A stretch of DNA of 41,120 nt from an uncultured Lachnoclostridium sp. Its GTDB lineage: Bacteria; Bacillota; Clostridia; Lachnospirales; Lachnospiraceae. Under the pieces are notes generated by a model that ran no database searches, was not told the origin of the DNA, and was given only the letters and a program-made list of their open reading frames with translations. Positions 32,616 to 40,746 of this stretch are shown here, piece after piece (position 1 is the first letter of the stretch; the number at the start of each line of letters is the position of its first letter). Made by a program: the position numbers and the translations under genes. Location of the stretch: contig CABQJX010000007.1 in assembly GCA_902464595.1 (NCBI GenBank), forward strand, positions 1-41,120, in the 5' to 3' direction.

Positions 32616-34241
32616 TTACTGCACCTTCCACACGTTAAACTCAGGAGTTACGAAGAACATCTGTCCGTCTGCTCTCTGGTTAAATTCCTGTACTGCTGGA
32701 TTTACTGCGTGGATTACCTTTTCATTTGCATAGAAGATACCGGGAAGCTCCTCGGTAATGATCTTTAAGGCCTTCTTGTAAGCCTCAGCTCTCTCGTTCT
32801 GATCCGTTGCCTTTAAGCCCTCGTCTAAGAGCGCGTCAACTTCTGCATTAGAGAATCCCTGTCCGTTTCCAAGAGCGCCGATCTCACTGCTGGAGAACAG
32901 CTTATTTAAGAAGAAAAATGGATCCGGATACCAGGTCCAGGACATACCGTACATATCAGCAGTTCCTGAGGAAGCAGCCTCACTGAAGGTTCCCCACTCG
33001 CTCTTTTTGATATTAACGGTTACGTTGAGGTTTGTCTTTAAGTAAGCCTGAACCAGAGTTGCCATTTTCTCCCTGAGAGCTGTGTTGGAGATATACAGAT
33101 CGCAGGTAAAGCCGTCTGGGTATCCTGCCTCAGCTAATAACGCCTTTGCTCCTTCCGGATCATAATCAGGAACCATGCTCTCTAAGCTGGCGTCATATCC
33201 CCAGGAGTTAGGAGGAAGGGCTAATTTAGCCGGTGTAGCCTCGCCATACTGGTAAATGCTGGCGGTCATTTCCTCTACGTTGATGGCCTTGATCAGGGCC
33301 TCTCTTACCTTCTTATCCTTGGTTGGTCCATTTACCTGGTTAAAGTAAACGTAAGCCACATGAAGTCCCGGCATCTCCATAACCTGAAGCTTTGGATCCT
33401 GGCGGGCTGCTTCCACAGACTCACCAGTGATACTGGATGCGATGTCGATCTCACCGGTCTTTAAGGCGTTCACTGCCTGGTTGGAATCAGTAATAGGCTT
33501 GAATACCAGCTTGTCCAGGTTGGGCTCAGCTACAAAGTAATCTGCATTCTTTACCAGAACTGCCTCCTGGTCTAACTTAAAGGACTCCATAGCGAAGGGG
33601 CCGGTTCCTACTAAATGAGCTCCAAACTCATCTCCCCATCCCTCTACTTCTTCCTTGGGAACAACAGAGTTTCCCGCATCCGTAAGAGCTGTGAGGAAGG
33701 AAGCATTGGGGCCTGTCAGAGTACAGGTCACTTCCCAGTCTCCCGTAACCTCTGCTTTTGCCAGCATATCCAGACGGTTCATAGCAGACTCTGTTGCGGA
33801 ACGGTTTAAGGAGTAAGCCACATCCTCTGCGGTCATCTCCCTTCCATCCTGATACTGTCCCTTCTGGAACTTAACCCCCTGGCGGATCTTAAACACATAA
33901 GTAAGTCCGTCTTCGCTGATAGTCCAGCTCTCAGCCAGAGATGGAACGATCTCTGTCAGATCCTTATTGTACTCCACTACACGGTCACAGACACTCTGGA
34001 TGATCTGTCCTTCATAAGAACCGGTGTACAGGATCGGATCCAGATTTCTTGGGGAAGATGACAGAGATACCGTCATCGTGCCTCCCTTGGTTGCTTCCTC
34101 AGGCACTGCAATGGTTTCCTTCTCCACAGCCTCTGTGGCCTCTGCCGAAGACTCTGCGGAGTTCTTTTTCGGTGCTGCACAGGCAGTCAAGGATGCTGCC
34201 ATCGTCAGCGCCAGAAACAGAGCTAAACTTCTTTTTTTCAT
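32616..34241 (-). CDS. Peptide ABC importer substrate-binding lipoprotein (SBP_bac_5 family)
   Basis: A 541-aa exported lipoprotein delivering substrate to the OppBC/OppDF-type importer. The signal peptide ends with lipobox SLTAC at about residue 21, then a Ser/Glu-rich linker, then the class II binding fold with LSSSPRNLDPIL, VCDRVVEYN and FKIRQGVKF, the usual family signature. Length fits the family (500-550 aa). The ATG at 34241 has AAGGAGG five bases upstream; an in-frame TTG at 34256 lies before this site and is unlikely. It is separated by 92 nt from the third M20 gene, with no convincing terminator between. Confidence 0.95.
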   Translation of the reverse strand: MKKRSLALFLALTMAASLTACAAPKKNSAESSAEATEAVEKETIAVPEEATKGGTMTVSLSSSPRNLDPILYTGSYEGQIIQSVCDRVVEYNKDLTEIVPSLAESWTISEDGLTYVFKIRQGVKFQKGQYQDGREMTAEDVAYSLNRSATESAMNRLDMLAKAEVTGDWEVTCTLTGPNASFLTALTDAGNSVVPKEEVEGWGDEFGAHLVGTGPFAMESFKLDQEAVLVKNADYFVAEPNLDKLVFKPITDSNQAVNALKTGEIDIASSITGESVEAARQDPKLQVMEMPGLHVAYVYFNQVNGPTKDKKVREALIKAINVEEMTASIYQYGEATPAKLALPPNSWGYDASLESMVPDYDPEGAKALLAEAGYPDGFTCDLYISNTALREKMATLVQAYLKTNLNVTVNIKKSEWGTFSEAASSGTADMYGMSWTWYPDPFFFLNKLFSSSEIGALGNGQGFSNAEVDALLDEGLKATDQNERAEAYKKALKIITEELPGIFYANEKVIHAVNPAVQEFNQRADGQMFFVTPEFNVWKVQ

Positions 34242-34333
34242 AACTTCCTCCTTCAATATAAATATAGTTCTTTAAATATCTCAAACACCACCCTAAAAAC
34301 CGAAGCGGCGTCAGATCATCGGATCCTATGTTC

Positions 34334-35509
34334 CTACTGTCCTGTGTGGTTCTTCAGCCATTCCATCGCTGCCTGGGCGTAAACAGCAGACATCTTGTGA
34401 ATGGATTCCTCGTTAAAGGTCACACGCGGATCATGCACTCCATAGTCATACCCCTCCTTCTCATCCCCCGTTCCAAACCAAAACAGGGAAGAGGGGATTT
34501 CCTGTGAGATCACGGAAAAATCCTCAGAACCGGTCATAGGCTCCATTTCATAGGAGGTTCCAGGCCCTAACAGCCCGTCAATATATCCCGCCAGCTCTCT
34601 TGTAAGCTCCGGGTCATTTACCATGGGAGGGATTCCCTTATTCTCATAAGTCACTTCACACTCTGCGCGGAAAGTTGCCGCCACACCCTTGGAAATTTCC
34701 TCCAGACGCTGCTTTGCAAAAGCTCTGACTTCATTGTCCATGGTACGGATGGAACCTTCCAGCACAACCTCTCCCGGCATAATGTTGGGAGCAGTCCCAC
34801 CGTGGATCATGCACACAGTCAGAACCAGCATACTGGCCGGATGAACTTCCCGGCTGTTGATCCCCTCCAATGCAAGAACCAGGTGGCTTGCCGCATGAAT
34901 CGGATCAATATTCATATGAGGGGCAGCTCCATGACCGCCCTTTCCTATTATACGTATCTTAAACAGGTCACTGGAACCGCAGGCGTTTCCCAATGCATAT
35001 CCGGCTGTTCCTGACGGCCCATGAACTACGTGGAGAGCCATTGCTGCATCCGGCTTCTCTGCCAAAAGACCAGCCTCCACCATATCCTGAGCTCCTGTCA
35101 TACGCTCCTCCGCCGGCTGGAATACAACCTTCACCTGACCTGCCATCTCGTCCTCTCTCTCTTTTAAAATCCGCACCGCACCTAACAGGGCAGTTGTATG
35201 TATATCGTGGCCGCAGGCATGCATACTGCCGTTTTGGGAAGCAAAAGGAAGTCCCGTCTCCTCTTTCATGGGAAGGGCATCCATATCTGCCCTCAAAAGG
35301 AACGTCTTTCTGCCCGGTTTTCCCAGGCTCAGCACAAGTCCGGCCTTTCCCACACGCTCTGGAACAATCCCTATGGACGCCAGCTGCTCTGTCACCAGTT
35401 TTAATGTCTCTGTCAATTCAAATCCTGTCTCCGGATTTGCATGGATCTTTCTGCGCACGGCAATCAGATCTTCGGACAGCTCCTCTGCCCGTCCCAGCAC
35501 ATCCTTCAT
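34334..35509 (-). CDS. M20D-family amidohydrolase (N-acyl/aminoacyl hydrolase)
   Basis: A 391-aa zinc-type hydrolase resembling IAA-amino-acid hydrolase, hippurate hydrolase and N-acetyldiaminopimelate deacetylase. Seen: RADMDALPM with the first Asp pair, MHACGHDIHTT with the metal-binding Cys and His, QPAEERMTGA with the catalytic Glu, ALHVVHGPSG, and GSEDFSV near the C terminus. The ATG at 35509 has GAGGG about 8 nt upstream. It is the first gene of the leftward operon and is read from the promoter at 35590-35618. Together with the two other M20 enzymes it suggests stepwise cleavage of imported N-acylated or peptide compounds. Confidence 0.92.
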   Translation of the reverse strand: MKDVLGRAEELSEDLIAVRRKIHANPETGFELTETLKLVTEQLASIGIVPERVGKAGLVLSLGKPGRKTFLLRADMDALPMKEETGLPFASQNGSMHACGHDIHTTALLGAVRILKEREDEMAGQVKVVFQPAEERMTGAQDMVEAGLLAEKPDAAMALHVVHGPSGTAGYALGNACGSSDLFKIRIIGKGGHGAAPHMNIDPIHAASHLVLALEGINSREVHPASMLVLTVCMIHGGTAPNIMPGEVVLEGSIRTMDNEVRAFAKQRLEEISKGVAATFRAECEVTYENKGIPPMVNDPELTRELAGYIDGLLGPGTSYEMEPMTGSEDFSVISQEIPSSLFWFGTGDEKEGYDYGVHDPRVTFNEESIHKMSAVYAQAAMEWLKNHTGQ

Positions 35510-35552
35510 CTGTTGTCCCTCTTTCTGTCATCTGCTGTTTTGTCTTTCCATG

Positions 35553-35578
35553 TCCGCCATTCGTCTTTTTACGGCGGA
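35553..35578 (-). promoter_or_regulatory. Leader hairpin upstream of the M20D gene
   Basis: TCCGCC (35553-35558) pairs with GGCGGA (35573-35578) just after the predicted transcription start near 35583. It may stabilise the 5' end. There is no T tract typical of an attenuator. Confidence 0.35.
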
Positions 35579-35589
35579 TATTTCTATCT

Positions 35590-35618
35590 ATTTTACACTT
35601 TAGTGTATCAAATTGCAA
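35590..35618 (-). promoter_or_regulatory. Promoter of the peptide-utilisation operon with a palindrome in its spacer
   Basis: Minus strand TTGCAA (35618-35613), 17-nt spacer and TAAAAT (35595-35590). The spacer contains ACACTAAAGTGT (35607-35596), a 12-bp palindrome apart from its centre, in a good position for a repressor. No regulator gene is visible in the window. Confidence 0.6.
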
Positions 35619-35812
35619 GTCAAATTATTTGTTCCTGTCTTTTTTGTTATTATGACTATATTCATTTTCCTTTCTCCTTTATTTTTTATGCATTATCACT
35701 TGCTTTTTTCCTGTTTTTCACCATTTTCCTTGACCTTCCCGGTAAAAGGGCAAATGAGTCTGGCTATACAGAAAATCAAGAAAGGTTTTATACCTAAAAT
35801 CCCCAAAAACTA

Positions 35813-35839
35813 TTGACCTGCATCTTGTAATGTTATAGA
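35813..35839 (+). promoter_or_regulatory. Possible promoter of the DUF1177-AroM operon
   Basis: TTGACC (35813-35818) and TATAGA (35834-35839) are 15 nt apart, shorter than ideal; TAGACT two bases further gives 17. It is the best pair before the gene at 35873. The rest of the divergent spacer (35619-35812) is pyrimidine-rich and shows no other feature. Confidence 0.35.
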
Positions 35840-35872
35840 CTTATTATTATTTACTTCAGGAGGTTATTGATT

Positions 35873-36811
35873 ATGTTATTAAGACAGGTCCTTGAGCTGT
35901 TCGATTTATTAGACACGCCGGCAGCCAACGGAAAACAGATCACAGAGCTTTTAAAAAGCAGAGGCGCCCATGAGGTATCTGTAGAAACAGTTACCGGAGA
36001 CGAGGGGAGCACCGACTGCGTTACGATCCTGATCAAGGGAAGCGACGGAAAAAGCAACGGCGGCTCCACCCCTACTCTGGGCATCATCGGACGTCTGGGA
36101 GGCTTAGGCGCACGTCCCACTGTTACCGGCTTTGTGTCTGACGGAGACGGCGCTCTGGCTGCTCTGTCCGCTGGTTTAAAGCTGGCTGAGATGAACGCCA
36201 ACGGCGATGTGTTAAAGGGGGACATCATCATTGCTACCCACATCTGCCCTGATGCTCCTACTCAGGAGCATTACCCGGTTCCCTTCATGGGCTCCCCTAT
36301 TGACATGGAGACCAACAACGAGAAGGAAGTAGATCCAAGAATGGATGCTATCCTCTCCATCGACACTACAAAGGGAAATAAGGTAATCAATATCAATGGC
36401 TTCGCTATCTCCCCAACCATCAAGAGCGGCTATATCCTTGAGGTAAGCGATTCCCTGCTTGATGTTATGACCAGAGTCACCGGCAAGCTTCCAGCTGTTT
36501 TCCCGGTATCCCAGCAGGACATCACTCCTTACGGAAATGATCTTCACCACTTAAACAGCATTCTCCAGCCAGCTACCGCTACGGATGCACCGGTTGTAGG
36601 TGTTGCAATTACAACCGAACAGCCGGTAGCCGGATGCGCAACCGGAGCCAGCCATCCAGCAGATGTGGAGGCCGCAGCCCGCTTTGCAGTTGAGGTAGCT
36701 AAAGGCTACAGCGAAGGAACCATTTCCTTCTACAATGAGAAGGAATATGCTCATCTGTTAAAGCTGTACGGAGAAATGAAGCATTTCCAGACCTTCGGAA
36801 AGGATCATTAA
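35873..36811 (+). CDS. DUF1177-family protein
   Basis: A 312-aa cytoplasmic protein of a conserved family without an assigned function. There is no signal peptide or membrane helix. Notable conserved-looking stretches are GIIGRLGGLGARP, SDGDGALAALSAGLKLA, THICPDAP followed by QEHYPVPFMGSPID, and TTEQPVAGCATGASHP. The Asp, His, Glu and Gly pattern recalls the layout of co-catalytic metallopeptidases (M20/M28/M42), but the match is my inference. The ATG at 35873 has AGGAGG 9 nt upstream. It starts a plus-strand operon with AroM, an amidohydrolase and GNAT, divergent from the peptide importer operon. Confidence 0.85.
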   Translation: MLLRQVLELFDLLDTPAANGKQITELLKSRGAHEVSVETVTGDEGSTDCVTILIKGSDGKSNGGSTPTLGIIGRLGGLGARPTVTGFVSDGDGALAALSAGLKLAEMNANGDVLKGDIIIATHICPDAPTQEHYPVPFMGSPIDMETNNEKEVDPRMDAILSIDTTKGNKVININGFAISPTIKSGYILEVSDSLLDVMTRVTGKLPAVFPVSQQDITPYGNDLHHLNSILQPATATDAPVVGVAITTEQPVAGCATGASHPADVEAAARFAVEVAKGYSEGTISFYNEKEYAHLLKLYGEMKHFQTFGKDH

Positions 36812-36812
36812 G

Positions 36813-37493
36813 ATGGGGGCCCGCACTGTGATCGGAGCCATCACCATCGGCCAGTCGCCAAGAACAGATATTACAGCTGATCTTCTGCCAATGCTCTCAC
36901 CTTCCATTGAGCTTCGGGAGTATGGAGCTTTAGATCCTTACACCCTGGAGGAATGCCGGGAACGGTTCGCTCCAAAGGAGGCCTCTCCTGTACTCGTCTC
37001 CCGCATGAGAGACGGAAGCCAGGTGGAGATGGCAGAGGAAGCGGTAATTCCTTTGGTACAGGATTGTATCCTGCGGGCAGAGGCAGAGGGAGCAGAGGGA
37101 ACAGTACTCTTTTGTACCGGTCAGTTCCCCGCCTTCCGCCACCAAAAATTTCTGTTGGTTCCCCAGCCTGTCATCCATTCCATGGTAAAGGCAATGGCAG
37201 GGGACAGCCTCATCGGCGTTCTGATCCCGGATCAGGCCCAGGTCCCACAGGTGGAAGAGCTATTTTCCTCCAACGGCGTATCTGTAACGGTCACACCCGC
37301 CTCCCCTTACCGGGAGGCGGGCCATATAAAGGCGGCAGCCGGGATCCTATCCCAACAGGCTCCCGCCTTTCTCTATATGGACTGCATGGGATACGGCGTT
37401 TCCATGAAGGAGGATGCCCGCCTGGCTTCCGGGCTTCCGGTGGTTCTGCCTCGGACCATGATCGCCCGGATCATCAATGAGCTGTTTGGATGA
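36813..37493 (+). CDS. AroM-family protein
   Basis: A 226-aa cytoplasmic protein of the AroM family, named from its position next to aroL in E. coli and still without a proven activity. Seen: the family N terminus GAITIGQSPRTDI, two cysteine sites FCTGQFP (about residue 108) and DCMGYGVS (about 190). A cysteine in each half is also the arrangement in aspartate/glutamate and hydantoin racemases, so a racemase-like fold is possible (inference). The start codon follows the DUF1177 stop by one base, with AAAGGA upstream, so translation is coupled. The DUF1177-AroM pairing suggests joint action on one substrate. Confidence 0.88.
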   Translation: MGARTVIGAITIGQSPRTDITADLLPMLSPSIELREYGALDPYTLEECRERFAPKEASPVLVSRMRDGSQVEMAEEAVIPLVQDCILRAEAEGAEGTVLFCTGQFPAFRHQKFLLVPQPVIHSMVKAMAGDSLIGVLIPDQAQVPQVEELFSSNGVSVTVTPASPYREAGHIKAAAGILSQQAPAFLYMDCMGYGVSMKEDARLASGLPVVLPRTMIARIINELFG

Positions 37494-37545
37494 CTTGGAA
37501 AAACCGATCTAATTGCAGAATTTTGAGAAGGGAGTATATTTCGTA

Positions 37546-38691
37546 ATGATATGCATTAAAAATGGGCTCCTTCATACTATGGAGGAAAAAGAGCCCTTTA
37601 ACGGAGATATTCTGATTGAAAACGGAAAGATCGCAGCCATAGGAAAGAAGCTGGAAATACCAGCAGATGCCCAGGTATTTGACGCCTCCGGCCTGGAGGT
37701 ATATCCCGGATTTGTGGAAGCTCACTGCCATATTGGCTTAGATGGCTATGCGTTAGGGTATGAGGGTCATGACTACTGTGAACTGAATGATTATTCCACC
37801 CCACATCTGCGTGCCATTGACGGCATCAATCCCATGGATCCCTGCTTTGTCCACGCTGCCAAAGCCGGCGTCACCTGTGTGGGCACAGGCCCAGGAAGCG
37901 CCGATGCCCTAGGCGGAACCTTTGTGGCTGTAAAAACCCACGGAAAACGTGTGGATTCCATGATCGTAAAGGATCCTGTAGCAATGAAATGTGCCTTTGG
38001 CGAGAATCCAAAAAACTGTTACCGCACGGACGGGATCTCCTCCCGCATGACTACCGCCTCTGTGATCCGGGAATCCCTCTTTAAAGCCAAACAGTACAAG
38101 GAAAAGCTTGATGCCGCCGGCTCTGATCCTTTGAAAAAGCCTGCTTTTGACTTAAAGTGTGAAGCCTTGATCCCAGTTCTGGAAAAAAAGATCCCACTCA
38201 AGGCCCATGCCCATCAAGCCAATGATATTTTTACCGCTCTGCGCATCGCCAAGGAATTTGATCTTGATATTACCCTGGAGCATGTTACAGAAGGACATCT
38301 CATTGCCGACGAGCTGACGGCAGAGCATGTACCTATGGCTGTTGGCCCCACTTTGACCCACTCAACAAAGTTTGAGCTTCAGCACAAATCATTTACCACT
38401 CCCGGTGTTCTGTCAAAGGCAGGAGGACAGGTATCCATTATCACAGATGCACCTGTAATCCCTATCGAATATCTGCCCCTGTGTGCCGGGCTGGCTGTAA
38501 AAGCAGGTATGGATCCCTATGAAGCCTTAAAGGCGATTACCATCAATCCTGCAAAGCATCTGGGGATCGAAGACCGGGTGGGAAGCCTGGCTGCCGGAAA
38601 GGACGCGGATCTGGTCATCACGGACGGAAATCCATTCCAGGTTGATACCCAGATAAAAGCCGTACTGATCGACGGCGAAAAAATTCTGTAA
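37546..38691 (+). CDS. Amidohydrolase-superfamily enzyme
   Basis: A 381-aa metal-dependent hydrolase with the TIM-barrel architecture of imidazolonepropionase/dihydroorotase relatives. Seen: the N-terminal beta domain (ICIKNGLLHT, GDILIENGKIAAIG), metal motif PGFVEAHCHIG, KAHAHQAND and LEHVTEGH giving further His ligands, ITDAPVIP with the catalytic Asp, and a C-terminal GKDADLVITDGNPF. I start at the ATG at 37546, with AAGGGAG about 11 nt upstream; the alternative TTG at 37513 has none. It is third in the plus-strand operon, 52 nt after aroM. The family opens cyclic amides or cleaves amide bonds; the substrate is unknown. Confidence 0.9.
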   Translation: MICIKNGLLHTMEEKEPFNGDILIENGKIAAIGKKLEIPADAQVFDASGLEVYPGFVEAHCHIGLDGYALGYEGHDYCELNDYSTPHLRAIDGINPMDPCFVHAAKAGVTCVGTGPGSADALGGTFVAVKTHGKRVDSMIVKDPVAMKCAFGENPKNCYRTDGISSRMTTASVIRESLFKAKQYKEKLDAAGSDPLKKPAFDLKCEALIPVLEKKIPLKAHAHQANDIFTALRIAKEFDLDITLEHVTEGHLIADELTAEHVPMAVGPTLTHSTKFELQHKSFTTPGVLSKAGGQVSIITDAPVIPIEYLPLCAGLAVKAGMDPYEALKAITINPAKHLGIEDRVGSLAAGKDADLVITDGNPFQVDTQIKAVLIDGEKIL

Positions 38692-38728
38692 CTGTAACTT
38701 TTTGGCCTGTGTCCAAAGGAGGCCTGCT

Positions 38729-39256
38729 ATGTTAAAGTTAGTAAAACTGTCACGGGAAAATTATCCTCTTCTCGTTGAAATGATGGAAGAATGGACAGAA
38801 TGTGGGGAGGAGATCATCCCTGCTGCCATAAGAAAAACGGACTATCGGAATTATGAAGTTTATCGTTCCAGCCTGGAACTGTCCAAAGAAGAAGCAGACC
38901 GTTCTGAAGGCCGTTTGGTGGAAGATTCCACCTTTTTCTGCCTGGACACAGACCGAAATCTTTTTGTGGGCGCTGTCAACATACGTCACTCCCTGAATCA
39001 GGGACTTTTATGGAACGGCGGGCATATCGGAGACGGCGTCCTCCCCTCAGAACGCGGGAAGGGGATTGGTACACAGATGGTCAGACTAGCCCTGCTGGAA
39101 TGTAAAAGATTGGATATTTCCCCTGTGCTCATGGTATGCCGCAAAACCAATATCCCCTCTGCCCGCACCATTGAAAAAAACGGGGGTGTTTTGGAAAATG
39201 AGGTGGAAAAAGACGGTATCACATGGAAACGTTACTGGATCAACACCCTTCCATAG
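38729..39256 (+). CDS. GNAT-family N-acetyltransferase
   Basis: A 175-aa acetyltransferase. Seen: the acetyl-CoA loop as PSERGKGIGTQM and the following helix MVRLALLECKRL, then the C-terminal NIPSARTIEKNGG typical of GNAT enzymes. The ATG at 38729 has AAAGGAGG 6-7 nt upstream. It is 37 nt after the amidohydrolase with no terminator between, so it is the likely last gene of the operon. It may acetylate a free amine released by the hydrolases, or an unrelated small molecule. Confidence 0.9.
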   Translation: MLKLVKLSRENYPLLVEMMEEWTECGEEIIPAAIRKTDYRNYEVYRSSLELSKEEADRSEGRLVEDSTFFCLDTDRNLFVGAVNIRHSLNQGLLWNGGHIGDGVLPSERGKGIGTQMVRLALLECKRLDISPVLMVCRKTNIPSARTIEKNGGVLENEVEKDGITWKRYWINTLP

Positions 39257-39267
39257 CCCTCGGAGGC

Positions 39268-39311
39268 AGCAGGCTGTATCCCTCCAGCCAAAACGGAGGG
39301 ACTCTCCTGCT
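39268..39311 (+). terminator. Possible 3'-end hairpin of the plus-strand operon
   Basis: AGCAGG pairs with CCTGCT and, inside, TCCCTCC (39279-39285) with GGAGGGA (39295-39301). There is no T tract afterward, so its function as a terminator is uncertain. The strand is assumed from its position 12 nt after the GNAT stop. Confidence 0.3.
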
Positions 39312-39330
39312 TCCCCGATTGACTCTCCCT

Positions 39331-39519
39331 CTACTGCAGCGGAAGATGGCCTCCATTTGCCATAAACAGCGCCAGATCCAGATTGGCCTCTGCTGTTTTA
39401 TTATCAATATAATGGATATCCTGATCCATCTTTACCCGTCCGGGAAGCAATTTCATTGCTTCAAAGAAATCCTCTGCTGCCTTGGAGGACTGATACCGCA
39501 CATATGCTCCTGTTATCAT
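39331..39519 (-). CDS. Small ORF with HPr-like character, uncertain
   Basis: An ORF of 62 codons, or 56 if started at the GTG at 39501, which has GGAG 5 nt upstream and is the better start. The sequence has amphipathic helical pattern (SSKAAEDFFEAMKLLPG) followed by IDNKTAEANLDLALF, loosely like the second half of HPr-type phosphocarriers, but the active-site His region and the last strand are missing. It lies behind the rplT terminator, so expression would need read-through or a hidden promoter. It may be a remnant. Confidence 0.3.
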   Translation of the reverse strand: MITGAYVRYQSSKAAEDFFEAMKLLPGRVKMDQDIHYIDNKTAEANLDLALFMANGGHLPLQ

Positions 39520-39548
39520 TTGTAATCGTTTGCTCCTTGCTGCACATT

Positions 39549-39584
39549 AAAAGAGGACACTGCAGCTGATTCTGCAATGCCCTC
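39549..39584 (-). terminator. Intrinsic terminator of infC-rpmI-rplT
   Basis: Minus strand GAGGGCATTGCAG (39584-39572) pairs with CTGCAGTGTCCTC (39565-39553), 13 bp including two G-T pairs, with a 6-nt loop and TTTT after it. It is about 45 nt beyond the rplT stop. Confidence 0.7.
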
Positions 39585-39626
39585 GATGTCTTATTTCAAA
39601 TTTCTGCCTATTGACCTTATATGATA

Positions 39627-39983
39627 TTAAGCCAGCTTGGATTTTGCCAGTTCTGCTAACTTTGCAAATCCCTCTGCGTCATTGATCGCCATATCAGATA
39701 ATACCTTACGGTTCAGATCAACCTCTGCTAACTTTAAGCCGTACATGAACTTGCTGTAGGAAAGTCCATTGATACGTGCAGCAGCATTGATACGTGCGAT
39801 CCACAGCTGTCTGAACTGTCTCTTTCTCTCTTTTCTGCCTGCGTAGGAGCTGGTCAGTGCGCGCATTACGGACTGCTTAGCTACTCTGTACTGCTTGGAA
39901 CGGGCTCCTCTGTAGCCCTTAGCCATCTTCAGGATTCTATTGTGCTTCTTTTTTGCGTTTAAGCCGCCTTTAATTCTTGCCAT
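39627..39983 (-). CDS. rplT: 50S ribosomal protein L20
   Basis: A 118-aa ribosomal protein that binds 23S rRNA early in large-subunit assembly and, in Firmicutes, represses its own operon by binding the leader. Seen: the family N terminus MARIKGG, the basic region KGYRGARSKQYRVAKQ, and RQLWIARINAAARINGLSYS, the core signature. Length is standard. The ATG has AGGAGG upstream. It is last in infC-rpmI-rplT. Confidence 0.98.
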   Translation of the reverse strand: MARIKGGLNAKKKHNRILKMAKGYRGARSKQYRVAKQSVMRALTSSYAGRKERKRQFRQLWIARINAAARINGLSYSKFMYGLKLAEVDLNRKVLSDMAINDAEGFAKLAELAKSKLA

Positions 39984-40012
39984 CGGTAATTCCTCCTAAT
40001 TTAATCTAAAAC

Positions 40013-40210
40013 TTACAGATATGGTAAAATCTTCTTCATTGCCTTTACGTTAGTAGCATCGGTAACGATATCTTTTCTAAGATTTCTCTTTCTCTTTGTA
40101 GACTTCTTAGTTAAGATATGAGACTTGTAAGCTTTATTGCGGACTAACTTACCGGTTCCTGTCTTTTTAAAGCGCTTTGCTGCTGCTCTGCTGGTTTTTA
40201 ACTTTGGCAT
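40013..40210 (-). CDS. rpmI: 50S ribosomal protein L35
   Basis: A 65-aa highly basic ribosomal protein. Seen: MPKLKTSRAAAKRFKKTG at the N terminus and KSTKRKRNLRK, both typical of L35. The ATG has AAGGAGG upstream. It is 29 nt after infC and 29 nt before rplT. Confidence 0.98.
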   Translation of the reverse strand: MPKLKTSRAAAKRFKKTGTGKLVRNKAYKSHILTKKSTKRKRNLRKDIVTDATNVKAMKKILPYL

Positions 40211-40239
40211 TGTAAATTTCCTCCTTAAGACTTTCTATT

Positions 40240-40746
40240 TTAACGTTTTGCAGTTAAAAACATGACCATGCTTCTTCCTTCTACCTTGGAGGGCTTATCA
40301 ATCACTGCAATATCCTTCAGACTCTCAGCGAAATCGTCCAGTATATATCTGGATTTGGACATATGAGCCATCTCGCGGCCGCGGAAACGAAGGGTTACCT
40401 TTACCTTATCACCCTTTTCCAGAAACTTCCTGGCTGATCCCACTTTGGTATTCAGGTCGTTGGTGTCAATGTTAGGTGACAGACGAACTTCCTTTATCTC
40501 GATTACCTTCTGCTTCTTTCTGGCTTCCTTTTCCTTACGGGCAAGCTCATAGCGGTACTTTCCATAGTCGATGATCTTGCATACCGGCGGCTTTGCCGTA
40601 GGCGCGATCTTCACCAGGTCAAGCTCTGCCTCCTGGGCTAATTTAAGGGCCTCTCTTGATGACATAATCCCTAACTGCTCTCCGTCCTCGCCGATCAGAC
40701 GCACCTCTCTGTCTCTGATCTGCTCGTTGATCATTAATTCGCTAAT
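40240..40746 (-). CDS. infC: Translation initiation factor IF-3, probable AUU start
   Basis: IF-3 binds the 30S subunit and checks start-codon pairing. With an ATT start at 40746 it is 168 aa; the first ATG (40734) would give 164. Seen: NEQIRDREVRLIG, the linker rich in Lys/Glu with KQKVIEIKEVRLSPNI, and the C-domain LRFRGREMAHM. GGAGG at 40760-40756 is 9 nt from ATT and 21 nt from ATG, so ATT is far better placed. AUU start codons of infC are the known basis of IF-3 autocontrol in other bacteria. Confidence 0.95.
   Translation of the reverse strand: MSELMINEQIRDREVRLIGEDGEQLGIMSSREALKLAQEAELDLVKIAPTAKPPVCKIIDYGKYRYELARKEKEARKKQKVIEIKEVRLSPNIDTNDLNTKVGSARKFLEKGDKVKVTLRFRGREMAHMSKSRYILDDFAESLKDIAVIDKPSKVEGRSMVMFLTAKR

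Noticed and set aside
34242..34333. CCGCTTCGG followed by TTTTT as a terminator before the binding-protein gene
   Set aside because: A 3-bp stem is too short; the genes are more likely co-transcribed.
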